A stretch of 64,000 nucleotides of DNA from Solirubrobacteraceae bacterium (GCA_029263125.1 JAJCYD010000011.1:1-64000), one strand, 5' to 3'; counted from the stretch's first letter, positions 51,926 to 60,314 are shown. The notes: generated from the sequence alone by a model not told the origin. Numbers and translations are program-made.

Positions 51926-51945
51926 ATGTCAGAGTATGCTGACAT
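51926..51945 (+). promoter_or_regulatory. Operator and -10 box of the mer operon
   Basis: A perfect inverted repeat, ATGTCAG-N6-CTGACAT, contains the -10 hexamer TATGCT (51935-51940). Six bases on is ATG 51947, giving a leaderless mRNA. The ArsR-type regulator encoded by that ATG would bind the repeat and block its own promoter. Confidence 0.6.
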
Positions 51946-51946
51946 G

Positions 51947-52321
51947 ATGGTCGTCACGTCACTCGTCGACGGGCCGTTCTCGTTGCCAGCGCGGCCGACC
52001 GAGCCCGATCTGGTCGCGAAGTACTTCAAGGTGCTGTCTGATCCTGCGCGGATCCGTGTGCTGGAGTTGCTGCGCGAACGCGGCGAGCTGTCGGTCGGGC
52101 AAGTGACCGAGGCGTTGGGGTTGGGGCGTACGAACTTGTCCAATCACCTTGGGTGCCTGCGCTGGTGTGGGTTCGTGCTCACGCGCCGCGAGCACCGCAC
52201 CGTCTACTACCGCGTCGCCGACGCGCGGGTCAGCGAGCTGCTGGCGCTCGGCCGCGCGCTACTTGAGGACAACGCCGAGCACGTCGCCGCGTGCCGGCGC
52301 GTCGATCGAACGGGATGCTGA
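51947..52321 (+). CDS. ArsR-family metal sensor, regulator of the mer operon
   Basis: 124 residues. The winged helix has LSVGQVTEALGLGRTNLSNH. Cys70 and Cys74 (CLRWC) in the recognition helix and Cys116 near the C-terminus match the Cys57/Cys61/Cys102 thiolate site of Mycobacterium CmtR. Streptomyces mer operons are known to use an ArsR-type regulator. It probably represses until Hg(II), Cd(II) or Pb(II) binds. Starts at ATG 51926 or 51944 are possible, but they lie in the operator. The stop overlaps the next gene (TGATGA). Confidence 0.85.
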   Translation: MVVTSLVDGPFSLPARPTEPDLVAKYFKVLSDPARIRVLELLRERGELSVGQVTEALGLGRTNLSNHLGCLRWCGFVLTRREHRTVYYRVADARVSELLALGRALLEDNAEHVAACRRVDRTGC

Positions 52322-52590
52322 TGAACGACAAGCCAAAGGGGTCACAGGGCGCCCCCAGGACGGGGCTCGCCGCGCTGGGCATCGCGGCGTTTGCGGTCTT
52401 GTGCTGCGCCGGCTTGCCGTTGGTCGCCGGTGTGCTGGGCGGTGTTGCGCTGGGCAGCGTGCTTGGTGTCGGTGCGGGTGTGCTGGTCGTGATCGTCGTG
52501 ATCGTCGTGATCGTGCTGGTCGTGGTGCGAGCGCGCCGACAGCGCGCGTGCGCGGTTGATGTCCGGACGCGCCGGCGCGGTGAGGCGTGA
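52321..52590 (+). CDS. Small two-helix membrane protein with CC motif (MerT-like)
   Basis: 89 residues. The first hydrophobic segment carries the vicinal cysteines Cys28-Cys29 followed by Pro33 (VLCCAGLPL). This is the arrangement used by MerT and related mercury carriers to accept Hg(II) in the membrane. The second segment is a low-complexity VIVVIVVIVLVVV helix encoded by three GTGATCGTC repeats (about 52488-52514). It is shorter than MerT (~116, three helices). No MerP-like periplasmic protein follows. Both ends overlap neighbours, so it is coupled to the regulator and the flavoprotein. Confidence 0.7.
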   Translation: MNDKPKGSQGAPRTGLAALGIAAFAVLCCAGLPLVAGVLGGVALGSVLGVGAGVLVVIVVIVVIVLVVVRARRQRACAVDVRTRRRGEA

Positions 52591-53936
52591 GCGCGGTGCG
52601 CTACGGCGCGGTGGTGATCGGCGGCGGCCCGGCCGGCGAGGTTGCCGTCTCACGCCTGAACGCGCAGGGCTTGAAGGTCGCGCTGGTGGAGCGTGAGCTG
52701 GTCGGCGGCGAGTGCGCCTATTGGGCGTGCATCCCGTCAAAGGTGCTGCTGCGCCCGCCCGAGGCGCGCGGGGAGGCCGCGCGCGCGGCCGGGGTCGCGA
52801 CGCCCGCGATCGACTGGCCGCAGGTCGCGGCGTACCGCGACTACATGATCCGCAACCTCGACGACGCTGCGCAGGTCAAGGCCTACCGCGACGACGGAGT
52901 CGACGTCCTCAAGGGCGACGCCCGGATCGACGGGCCCGGTCGCGTCGCCGTCGACGGGCAGGTGCTTGTGACCGAGCGGATCGTCGTCGCGACCGGCAGC
53001 GACGCGCGAATCCCGCCGATCGACGGGCTACAAGAGGCGGGGTATTGGACGAACCGCGAGGCGACGACGCTCACCGACATCCCGCAGAGCGTCGTGATCC
53101 TCGGCGGCGGCCCCGTCGGCGTCGAGCTCGGACAGTTCATGCGCCGCTTCGGCGCACGGGTCACGGTCGTCGACCACGGCGAGCGGCTGATCTCGCGTGA
53201 GGATCCGGTCGTCGGCGAGCTGATCGCGGCAGCTCTGCGCGATGAGGGCATCGACCTGCGGCTCGGCGCGAAGGCCATCAGCGTGCAGCTCACCGGGGGC
53301 GAGCGTGTCGTGCGGCTCGACGACGGCGAGCAGGTCAGCGGCCGCGAGCTGCTGGTCGCGGCCGGTCGTGCGCCGCGGGTGCACGACATCGGTCTGGAGA
53401 GCATCGGTATCACGCCCGATCCCGCGGGCCTACGCGTCGACGAGCGCTGCCGCGCCGCGGACGGCGTGTGGGCGATCGGCGACGTCACCGGCGTGCTGGC
53501 GTTCACGCACGTCGGCATGTACCAGGCACGCATCACGGCGGCCGACATCGCCGGTGAAACGGTCTGCGCGGACTACACCGCGATCCCACGCGTCGTGTTC
53601 ACGGACCCCGAGATCGCGGCCGTCGGCCTGACCGAGCACCAGGCCCGTGAGCAGGGCATCCGGGTCGCGACCTCGCGTGTCGCGCTCGCCGACGCAATCG
53701 CGCGACCCTGGACCTATCAGCAGGACCCTGGCGGCGAGCTCGGTCTGGTCTGTGACCGTGAGCGCCAGGTGCTGATCGGCGCGTGGGCGGTCGCGCCGCT
53801 GGCCGGCGAATGGATCCACTACGCGGCGCTGGCGATCAAGACCCGGACGCCGCTGTCGGTGTTGCGCGACACCGTCGCGCAGTTCCCCACGTTCACCGAG
53901 GCCTACCTGAAAGCAGTTGAGCGCCTTGACGTCTGA
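52587..53936 (+). CDS. FAD/NAD(P)-dependent disulfide oxidoreductase-like protein of the mer operon
   Basis: 449 residues. FAD site AVVIGGGPAGEVAVSRL, redox pair GGECAYWACIPSK and NAD(P) site VVILGGGPVGVELGQF. As in the protein at 49657-51069 the C-terminal HPT is replaced by FPT (AQFPTFTEAY), and there is no C-terminal Cys pair, so it is not itself a mercuric reductase. The two flavoproteins belong to the same subgroup. GTG 52587 overlaps the preceding stop; merA starts within its 3' end. It could reduce a thiol or organomercurial-linked disulfide; this is a guess from context. Confidence 0.85.
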   Translation: MSAVRYGAVVIGGGPAGEVAVSRLNAQGLKVALVERELVGGECAYWACIPSKVLLRPPEARGEAARAAGVATPAIDWPQVAAYRDYMIRNLDDAAQVKAYRDDGVDVLKGDARIDGPGRVAVDGQVLVTERIVVATGSDARIPPIDGLQEAGYWTNREATTLTDIPQSVVILGGGPVGVELGQFMRRFGARVTVVDHGERLISREDPVVGELIAAALRDEGIDLRLGAKAISVQLTGGERVVRLDDGEQVSGRELLVAAGRAPRVHDIGLESIGITPDPAGLRVDERCRAADGVWAIGDVTGVLAFTHVGMYQARITAADIAGETVCADYTAIPRVVFTDPEIAAVGLTEHQAREQGIRVATSRVALADAIARPWTYQQDPGGELGLVCDRERQVLIGAWAVAPLAGEWIHYAALAIKTRTPLSVLRDTVAQFPTFTEAYLKAVERLDV

Positions 53937-55329
53937 CCGCGACCACGCTGACCACACGTATGACCTGGCGATCGTCGGTTCGGGTGGCGGCGCGTTCGCC
54001 GCGGCGATCGCCGCCCGCCGGCGCGACCTGCGCGTCGTCATGATCGAGCACGCCACGGTCGGCGGGACGTGCGTGAACGTCGGCTGCATCCCGTCCAAGG
54101 CGCTGCTGGCGGCCGCCGAGACCCGCCACCGCGCCGCCCAGGACCGCTTTCCTGGCATCAGCACGCAGGACGGACCGGTCGACTTCGCCGCGCTCATCGC
54201 CGGCAAGGACGAGATCGTCGACGGATTGCGCCAGCAGAAGTACGTCGCCATCGCCGCCGAGTACGACATCGAGCTCGTCCACGGCCACGCGCGCTTCGTG
54301 GACGGTCCCGCGCTGGATGTCGACGGCCGCCGCATCGACGCCGCGCACTACCTCATCGCCACCGGCGCCGCACCGCACATCCCCGACATTCCCGGGCTGA
54401 CCGGCAGCGGCTACCTCACGTCGACAACCGCCATGGCGCTCACGCGACTCCCCGAGTCGATGATCGTCATCGGCGGCGGCTACGTCGCGATGGAGCAGGC
54501 CCAGCTGTTCTCACACCTCGGCACCCAGGTGACGATGCTCGTGCGCTCAGAGCTCGCGCGCGGCGAGGAACCCGAGCTCGCCCAGAGCATCCGCGACGCG
54601 TTCGCCGAGCAGGGCATCGAGATCCATGAGGGCATCCAGGCGACCGCCGTGCGCCGCGACGGCGACGTCGCGGTCACAGCCGGCGACCGCGAGTTTCGCG
54701 CCGCGCAACTGCTGCTCGCCACCGGCCGGACGCCGAGCACGGCCGGCCTCGACCTGCAAGCCGTCGGCGTGCAGACAGGGGCTCGTGGCGAGGTCTTCGT
54801 CGACGAGCACATGAGCACCACCAATCCGCGGGTGTGGGCGGCCGGCGACGTCACCGGTCATCCGCAGTTCGTGTACGTCGCCGCCAAGCACGGCACCCTC
54901 GTCGTCGACAACGCCTTCGACGACGCGGCACGCCGCATCGACTACCAGGCGTTGCCGCGGATCACCTTCACCAACCCGACGCTCGCCTCAGCGGGCCTCA
55001 CCGAAGCCCAGGCGACCGATCGCGGCCTGCGATGCGAGTCACGGGTACTCGCGCTGCAGCACGTCCCGCGCGCGATCGTCAGCCGCAACACCCGCGGCAT
55101 GGTCAAGCTCGTCGCCGAGCGCGACAGCGGCCGGATTCTCGGGGTGCATCTGCTCGCCGACGGGGCGGGCGACGCGATCCTTGCCGGCGTCTACGCGATC
55201 CAGGCCCGGATGACGGTCGCGCAGCTGGCGTCAAGCTGGAACCCCTACCTCACGATCGGCGAGGCGATCCACCTCGCGGCGCAGTCGTTCACCCGCGACC
55301 CCAGCAAACTGTCGTGCTGCGCCGCCTGA
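53917..55329 (+). CDS. merA: Mercuric reductase
   Basis: 470 residues. It reduces Hg(II) to volatile Hg(0) with NADPH. The active-site pair is Cys52/Cys57 (GGTCVNVGCIPSK). The C-terminal SCCAA with Cys467-Cys468 is the family hallmark that hands Hg(II) to the active site of the partner subunit, preceded by NPYLTIGEAIHLAAQSF. It lacks the N-terminal HMA (NmerA) domain. TTG 53917 lies inside the preceding gene, so all four mer genes overlap. No merB is present. Confidence 0.92.
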   Translation: MSALTSDRDHADHTYDLAIVGSGGGAFAAAIAARRRDLRVVMIEHATVGGTCVNVGCIPSKALLAAAETRHRAAQDRFPGISTQDGPVDFAALIAGKDEIVDGLRQQKYVAIAAEYDIELVHGHARFVDGPALDVDGRRIDAAHYLIATGAAPHIPDIPGLTGSGYLTSTTAMALTRLPESMIVIGGGYVAMEQAQLFSHLGTQVTMLVRSELARGEEPELAQSIRDAFAEQGIEIHEGIQATAVRRDGDVAVTAGDREFRAAQLLLATGRTPSTAGLDLQAVGVQTGARGEVFVDEHMSTTNPRVWAAGDVTGHPQFVYVAAKHGTLVVDNAFDDAARRIDYQALPRITFTNPTLASAGLTEAQATDRGLRCESRVLALQHVPRAIVSRNTRGMVKLVAERDSGRILGVHLLADGAGDAILAGVYAIQARMTVAQLASSWNPYLTIGEAIHLAAQSFTRDPSKLSCCAA

Positions 55330-55398
55330 GCCTCGGCTGAGCAGGCCCGTCCCTACCGCGGACCGCCGCGGGCGAGGGATGCTGCGCGCGGTCGGTCA

Positions 55399-55632
55399 TC
55401 ACGTCTCGGCGTCGTCGTCACGCTCGTCCAGCGAGCGCAGCGCGCCCAGGCCAGCGACGGTGCGGGTGAGGTTGGCGAGCATCCGCCGGCAGTTGGGGCA
55501 GAAGCGGGTGTGCCGGTCGACCGTGCCGGTCGTCGTCGGATCGAGCTCGCCGTCGAGGTAGTCGGACATCTGCGCGCGCACGTGGCGGCAGTGCTCGTGA
55601 TGGCGGCGCATCGGGTTGAACTTCGAGGTCAT
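55399..55632 (-). CDS. RsrA-like zinc-binding anti-sigma factor
   Basis: 77 residues, soluble, no membrane helix. The ZAS motif H41-x3-C45-x2-C48 together with Cys15 reproduces the spacing of the zinc ligands Cys11, His37, Cys41 and Cys44 of Streptomyces RsrA (26, 4 and 3 residues apart). RsrA releases SigR when Cys11 and Cys44 form a disulfide, so a thiol-redox switch is expected here. YLDGEL after Cys15 is also typical of ZAS proteins. ATG overlaps the sigma stop (ATGA), so the pair is made together. Confidence 0.88.
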   Translation of the reverse strand: MTSKFNPMRRHHEHCRHVRAQMSDYLDGELDPTTTGTVDRHTRFCPNCRRMLANLTRTVAGLGALRSLDERDDDAET

Positions 55633-56231
55633 CTGTACCCCCCTGTGAAGTAGCCGTCGAGTTTGGAGCGCAGCGCGAGCCTTCCGCGATGCACGCGGCT
55701 CTTCAACGCGCGCTCGCCGATGCCGAGCACGCCCGCGGCCTCGGCCGTGCTGAGACCCTCGACGTCACGCAGGACGACCGCGCTGCGGTAGTCCAGCGGC
55801 AGCTCTGTGAGCGCGTGCTCGATCGCGGCCAAGAACTCGTGTGACTCGGCGATCTCGTCGGGCTGCGCGCCCCATGACGGGATCCGCTCGCCGACCTGGT
55901 CGGTGAGCTCGAGCGTCTCCTCGCCGGGTCGGCGCAGGCCGCGATAGGCCTCGTTGATCCCGATCCGCGTCAGCCAGGTCGAGAACTGCGAGCGTCCCTC
56001 GAAGCGGCCGATGTTCTTCCACGCGCGCAGGAGCGCCTCCTGGACGGCGTCATAGGCCGCGTCGCAGTCCTGCGTGATCCGAAACAGCACGCGTCGCAGA
56101 CGCGTCGAATGCCGCGCGGCGAGCTCGTCGAACGCGGCGCGGTCCCCGGACTGGGAGCGGGCGACGAGCTGCTCGTCGTCGTCAGCGCTGCGCATCATGG
56201 GCCGGGCGGCAAGGAGTGTCGATGACGCCAT
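55629..56231 (-). CDS. ECF RNA polymerase sigma factor (SigR-like context)
   Basis: 200 residues. Region 2 (about 22-92): FDELAARHSTRLRRVLFRIT, DAVQEALLRAWKNI, STWLTRIGINEAY. Region 4 (about 135-190): LPLDYRSAVVLRDVEGLST and GIGERALKSRVHRGR. It carries no extra domain. The gene is preceded by its own motif GAATCC-N16-GGTC, 12 bases before ATG 56231, so it is autoregulated. The adjacent anti-sigma gene resembles rsrA. It is the best candidate reader of the motif found throughout 43.9-63.1 kb. Confidence 0.92.
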   Translation of the reverse strand: MASSTLLAARPMMRSADDDEQLVARSQSGDRAAFDELAARHSTRLRRVLFRITQDCDAAYDAVQEALLRAWKNIGRFEGRSQFSTWLTRIGINEAYRGLRRPGEETLELTDQVGERIPSWGAQPDEIAESHEFLAAIEHALTELPLDYRSAVVLRDVEGLSTAEAAGVLGIGERALKSRVHRGRLALRSKLDGYFTGGYR

Positions 56232-56243
56232 CTTGCCGCATCT

Positions 56244-56269
56244 GACCGCAAGCGAGCAGCGAAGGATTC
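56244..56269 (-). promoter_or_regulatory. SigR-like autoregulatory promoter of the ECF sigma gene
   Basis: Minus strand GAATCC-N16-GGTC (56269 to 56244), 12 bases before the ATG at 56231. Confidence 0.75.
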
Positions 56270-56303
56270 ACTGCTCTGTGCGCCGTGCCCGTGGCAGCCC
56301 GGG

Positions 56304-57100
56304 TCACCGCCGGCCGCTGAAGTCCATCCCGCCGAAGCGGTCCAGAAACGCGTCGCGCACGCGCAGGTCGCGGGGGTCGCCGTCGTCCAGCAGCGCCGTC
56401 CAGCGACCAGCGGCGAGCACGCCGTAGGCCGACCGGTTGCAGCGCGGGTCACCCATCTGCATGTGCCGCCACGCGAGCCGGGTGCCGGCTCCGCGTTCCA
56501 TCTCGCGCCACACGTCGTCGATGCTGACCGCGCGGAAGTCCTCGCGCCAGCGCGCCGGGTTGCCGACGTACGCGGCCGGCTGAAAGGACAGCATCCCGAA
56601 CCGCATGCCCAGGCACGCGCGCACGACCTCGGCGACCTCACCGAGGTTTCGTGGCGTGACCGTCATATTGTGCGCGAGAGCGAACCGCACCCCGTGCTCC
56701 GCGCGCAGCCGCTCGAAGTGCGCCACGAACCGCCGCCGGTAGGCGTGCAGCTGCGCTTCGCTGCGGGGCCGGGGAATCCCGCGGCGCCCGAGCATCAGCA
56801 AGTCGAAGTGCCCGGCGAAGCGCAGCTGGTCAAACCGCCGCTGCCCGTCCGGGCCGACGGCGAGCCGCTGGAGTTGGCGTCACGCGCGTGGTAACACGGC
56901 GTGCAGGCGAGGTTGCAGCGCGGAAAGACGCCGTGCGTGCCCTCACGGCCGGGCATGTGCCGGCCGTGGTTGCCCTCGACCACGACGGTGCGCTCGCTGG
57001 ACGCGATCACCACGCCGTTCCAGATCGCCTGGACGGGGCCGGCGGCCGCGTCGTCCTCACCGCCGACGAGTCGACGGATCGCGGTGCTGATGGCGCTCAT
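56304..57100 (-). pseudogene. Radical SAM protein remnant fused to a DUF427 start
   Basis: From ATG 57100 the frame reads a DUF427-like start (AIWNGVVIASSERTVVVEGN), then switches to the radical SAM N-terminus PGREGTHGVFPRCNLACTPC, with the C-x3-C-x2-C cluster site, and stops making sense after CYHARDAN. The rest (RLAVGPDGQRRFDQLRFAGH ... AHNMTVTPRNLGEVAEVV ... FQPAAYVGNP ... DPRCNRSAYG) continues in another frame from about 56890. About 50 residues that normally separate these parts are missing. So there are at least two joins and one frameshift. A SigR-like promoter lies 31 bp upstream. Confidence 0.8.
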
Positions 57101-57131
57101 GGGTCTCCCGGTCGCGGGCGGGTCGGACTGC

Positions 57132-57157
57132 GACCTCGCGGGTGCGCCGAAGGATTC
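57132..57157 (-). promoter_or_regulatory. SigR-like promoter of the radical SAM remnant
   Basis: Minus strand GAATCC-N16-GGTC (57157 to 57132), 31 bp before ATG 57100. Confidence 0.7.
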
Positions 57158-57180
57158 CGCGGACTGCGCCGACCGCGCGT

Positions 57181-57206
57181 GAATCTCGCCGCTGGTGTGT
57201 GCGGTC
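57181..57206 (+). promoter_or_regulatory. SigR-like promoter of the membrane protein at 57216
   Basis: GAATCT-N16-GGTC, nine bases before ATG 57216. It is back-to-back with the promoter at 57132-57157. Confidence 0.7.
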
Positions 57207-57215
57207 CGAGTGGGA

Positions 57216-57764
57216 ATGAACACCTCCATGACCTCACGCACGTGTCTGACCCCCGCCGCCTCGATCCTGCGCGGCACCGCCGCCGGCCTCGCCGGAACGC
57301 TCGCGATGGACGCGCTGTGGTACCGGCGCTACCGGCGCGGCGGCGGCGAGGACGGCTTCCTGGACTGGGAGCTCTCGGCAGCCACGACGAGCTACGAGCA
57401 GGCCGGGGCACCCGCGCAGGTCGGCAAGAGGATCGTCGAGGGATATCTCCAACGCGAGCTACCGCCCGCGTCCGCCGGGATGATGAACAACGCCGTGCAC
57501 CTGCTGACCGGTGTCGCCTGGGGCGCCACTCACGCGATCGTCACCACCTCGACGCCCGCACCGCGCGCTGCGACCGGCCCGGTGACCGGCGCGACGGCGT
57601 GGGCGGCGAGCTACGCGATGCTCACGCGCGCCGGCATCTACCAGCCGATCTCCGAGTACCCACCCGCCGTGCTGTGGCAGGACCTCAGCGCACATCTCGT
57701 GTTCGGGCTCGCCACCGGCATCGCGTTCGCAGCACTCACCGGCCAGCGAACGACGACGCGGTGA
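57216..57764 (+). CDS. Predicted inner-membrane protein (YagU/DUF1440-like)
   Basis: 182 residues. AASILRGTAAGLAGTLAMDALWYRR is a hydrophobic first segment with glycines, followed by MMNNAVHLLTGVAWGATHAI and two further hydrophobic stretches (AASYAMLTRAGI, LSAHLVFGLATGIAFAAL). The GxxAGxxGTxxMDxLWY pattern recalls the DUF1440 family of unknown function. ATG 57216 is nine bases from the promoter; ATG 57228 is possible. Divergent from the radical SAM remnant. Confidence 0.65.
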   Translation: MNTSMTSRTCLTPAASILRGTAAGLAGTLAMDALWYRRYRRGGGEDGFLDWELSAATTSYEQAGAPAQVGKRIVEGYLQRELPPASAGMMNNAVHLLTGVAWGATHAIVTTSTPAPRAATGPVTGATAWAASYAMLTRAGIYQPISEYPPAVLWQDLSAHLVFGLATGIAFAALTGQRTTTR

Positions 57765-57805
57765 GCGGCGCGCGGGCGCTGGATGCTCGCCCGCGTCGCT
57801 CACGA

Positions 57806-58268
57806 TCACGGCGACGGTGCGAGCGTCACGACGGGGCCGCGGGCGAACGGCGAGCGGTACGCGATGCCCGCGCGCTCCAGCGCGTGCGGCGGGACCGCGA
57901 TGTCGGCGAGGTACAGCGCGCCGACGACCCGCCGCGCATCGTCCGAGCGCAGGCCTGCCTTGGGCAGCGCAAGCGTCACCGTCGGCTCGGCATGGACGGC
58001 CGGCGCACCTGACGGGGTCGCTGAGGCGTACATCCACGTCGGCACCCCATCCGATCAGGCGCCGCGCGGCGACGAGGCCGCCACCGCCGTTGCCGCCGCG
58101 GCCCGCGAGGACCGTGATCTGTCGTCCCCGTGCCTGGCCGCCGAGCAACATGAGCGCGACGAACGCGAGATGCGCGCCCGCGTTCTCCATCATCCGCTCC
58201 AGCGTGACGCCCATGCCGATCGTGATGCGGTCGACGTCGCGCATCTGCGCGACCGTGATCCACGGCAC
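57806..58268 (-). pseudogene. NAD(P)H-hydrate epimerase (YjeF N-domain) remnant
   Basis: From GTG 58268 the frame reads VPWITVAQMRDVDRI, MMENAGAHLAFVAL and VLAGRGGNGGGGLVAARRL, the N-terminal half of the epimerase, to GADVDVRLS. Its C-terminal part (PSGAPAVHAEPTVTLALPKAGL ... GALYLADIAVPPHALERAG) lies in another frame from about 58030. Roughly 70 residues of the middle are absent. The enzyme normally repairs damaged NAD(P)HX. Both ends are well preserved, so the loss is recent. Confidence 0.7.
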
Positions 58269-58299
58269 AGCATCAGGGTCGCAGCGCGGGAAGACTCGT

Positions 58300-58325
58300 G
58301 AATCGTTCTGGGCGGGGAAGGCGTC
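58300..58325 (+). promoter_or_regulatory. Near-match SigR-like promoter of the GH15 gene
   Basis: GAATCG-N16-CGTC, one mismatch in the -10 half, 69 bp before ATG 58395. Confidence 0.4.
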
Positions 58326-58394
58326 CAACTGCGGCAATGATGACTCGCGGCGCCGTCGGCGCCAGATCGGCGGACAGACGATGATCGACTGCGC

Positions 58395-60314
58395 ATGAAC
58401 AACCACGGCGAGCATGAGCCGATCGAGTACGAGCCGATCGCGTCCTACGGGATGCTGTCGGACTGCAGCTCGGCGGCGCTCGTGAGCCGCACGGGATCGA
58501 TCGACTGGCTGTGCCTGCCGCGGTTTGACTCCCCGGCCGTGTTCGCGCGGCTGCTCGACCCGCGCGCCGGGCACTGGTCGATCCGGCCGGCAGGCAGGTT
58601 CGAGATCACGCGGCGCTACCTCCCAGGGACGCTCGTGCTCGAGACGACGTTCACGACACCGACCGGGACGGTCCGGCTGCGCGACGCGCTCGTTTTCGCG
58701 GCGGGGCAGCGCGGCCATGAGCTGGGTGCCGGCGCCCCGCACGAGCTGCTGCGATCGGTCGAGGCATTGTCGGGCAGTGTCGAGATCGTGACCGCGCTGT
58801 GCCCGCGGCCGGAGTATGGGCTCGTGCGCCCCCTGCTGCGGATCACTGACACGGGCGCGCGATCATTCGGGGGGCCCAACCAGTTCGCGGTCAGCAGCCC
58901 GGTCGCGCTCACCATCGACGACGCGACGCTGTCGGCGTCCTTCACGTTGCGCGCAGGTGAGTCGGGGGCCGGTGAGTCGGCTGGGTTCTGCCTCGTATGG
59001 GCGGCTGCCGAGAGCGCGCCACCGCAGACCTGCGCCGCGGCCGCCGTGCCGTCACGGATCGCCGACACGGTCGCGGGCTGGCGCTCGTGGGAGAACGAGC
59101 ACGACATCTACGGCGGGCCGCGTCGCGAGCTGATCCGGCTGTCCTCACGGGTACTCAAGGGCCTCACCTACAAGCCGACCGGCGCGATCGTCGCCGCCGC
59201 CACGACGTCGCTGCCCGAGCAGGTCGGCGGCGAGCGCAACTGGGACTACCGCTACGCCTGGATCCGCGACGCGAGCCTGACGATGCAGGCGCTGCACATC
59301 GGCACGTGCCCGGACGAGGTCACGGACTTCGTCTCGTTCATGACGAGCTCCGCCGGTGGCGGAGCGAGCAGCGACGACGCGCTGCAGATCATGTACGGGA
59401 TCGGCGGCGCGCACGACCTGTCCGAGCGCGCCCTCGGTCATCTGCGCGGGTGGCACGACTCACGACCGGTACGGGTTGGAAACGGGGCCTGGGACCAGGT
59501 CCAGCTCGACGTCTACGGCGAGCTGCTGGACGCGATCCACCTGTACCGCGACCGGCTGGGCGACCTGCATCCAGAGATCCAGCGCTTCGCCGCCGGTCTG
59601 GCCGACGCCGCCGCCGCACGCTGGCGCGAACGCGACGCGGGCATGTGGGAGATGCGCGGCGAGCCGCAGCACCACGTCTCCTCCAAGGTGCAGTGCTGGG
59701 TCGCGCTTGACCGCGCCGTGCGACTGGCCCCGAGTCTCGGCGAGTTCGCACGACCCGATCAGTGGGCCGCCGAGCGCGACCGCATCCGCCAGGCGGTCCT
59801 CGAGCGCGGCTGGAGCCCGAGCCGCGAGGCGTTCGTGCAGGCCTTCGACGGCGACGAGCTCGACGCCGCGGCGCTGCTGATGTCGATCGTCGGGTTCCTG
59901 CCGGCGACCGACCCGCGGATGCGCGCCACGATCGAGGCGATCGCCCGCGACCTGACGCAGGACGGCCTCGTCCTGCGCTACCGCAACGACACCGGCGTCA
60001 ACGCTGACGGCCTGAACGGCGAGGAGGGCACGTTCGTCATCTGCTCGTTCTGGCTCGCACAATGCCTCGCGCAGGCCGGCGAGGTCGACCGCGCCGAGGC
60101 ATTGTTTGACCGGCTGTCGGGCTACGCCAACGACCTGGGGCTGCTCGCCGAGCAAATCGACGCAGCCAATGGCGAGCTGCTGGGCAACTTCCCGCAGGCA
60201 TTCAGCCACGTCGGGCTGATCAACGCCGCGTGGGAGATCGACCAAGCGCGCAGCAAGCAGACGGGCACGCCGGCCGGGCCCGTTGACGCCACGACGCCCG
60301 CGACGGCGATCTGA
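58395..60314 (+). CDS. Glycoside hydrolase family 15 protein (trehalase/glucoamylase-like)
   Basis: 639 residues. The N-terminal beta-sandwich (IASYGMLSDCSSAALVSRTG, SIDWLCLPRFDSPAVFARLL) precedes the (alpha/alpha)6 barrel (RNWDYRYAWIRDASLTMQAL). The expected catalytic acid and base are the Glu in MWEMRGEP and the Glu in NGELLGNFPQAFSHVGL. Actinobacterial relatives include mycobacterial trehalase, which splits trehalose to glucose. No signal peptide is seen, so it acts in the cytoplasm. Its glucose could feed the (broken) ROK kinase and zwf. Confidence 0.9.
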   Translation: MNNHGEHEPIEYEPIASYGMLSDCSSAALVSRTGSIDWLCLPRFDSPAVFARLLDPRAGHWSIRPAGRFEITRRYLPGTLVLETTFTTPTGTVRLRDALVFAAGQRGHELGAGAPHELLRSVEALSGSVEIVTALCPRPEYGLVRPLLRITDTGARSFGGPNQFAVSSPVALTIDDATLSASFTLRAGESGAGESAGFCLVWAAAESAPPQTCAAAAVPSRIADTVAGWRSWENEHDIYGGPRRELIRLSSRVLKGLTYKPTGAIVAAATTSLPEQVGGERNWDYRYAWIRDASLTMQALHIGTCPDEVTDFVSFMTSSAGGGASSDDALQIMYGIGGAHDLSERALGHLRGWHDSRPVRVGNGAWDQVQLDVYGELLDAIHLYRDRLGDLHPEIQRFAAGLADAAAARWRERDAGMWEMRGEPQHHVSSKVQCWVALDRAVRLAPSLGEFARPDQWAAERDRIRQAVLERGWSPSREAFVQAFDGDELDAAALLMSIVGFLPATDPRMRATIEAIARDLTQDGLVLRYRNDTGVNADGLNGEEGTFVICSFWLAQCLAQAGEVDRAEALFDRLSGYANDLGLLAEQIDAANGELLGNFPQAFSHVGLINAAWEIDQARSKQTGTPAGPVDATTPATAI

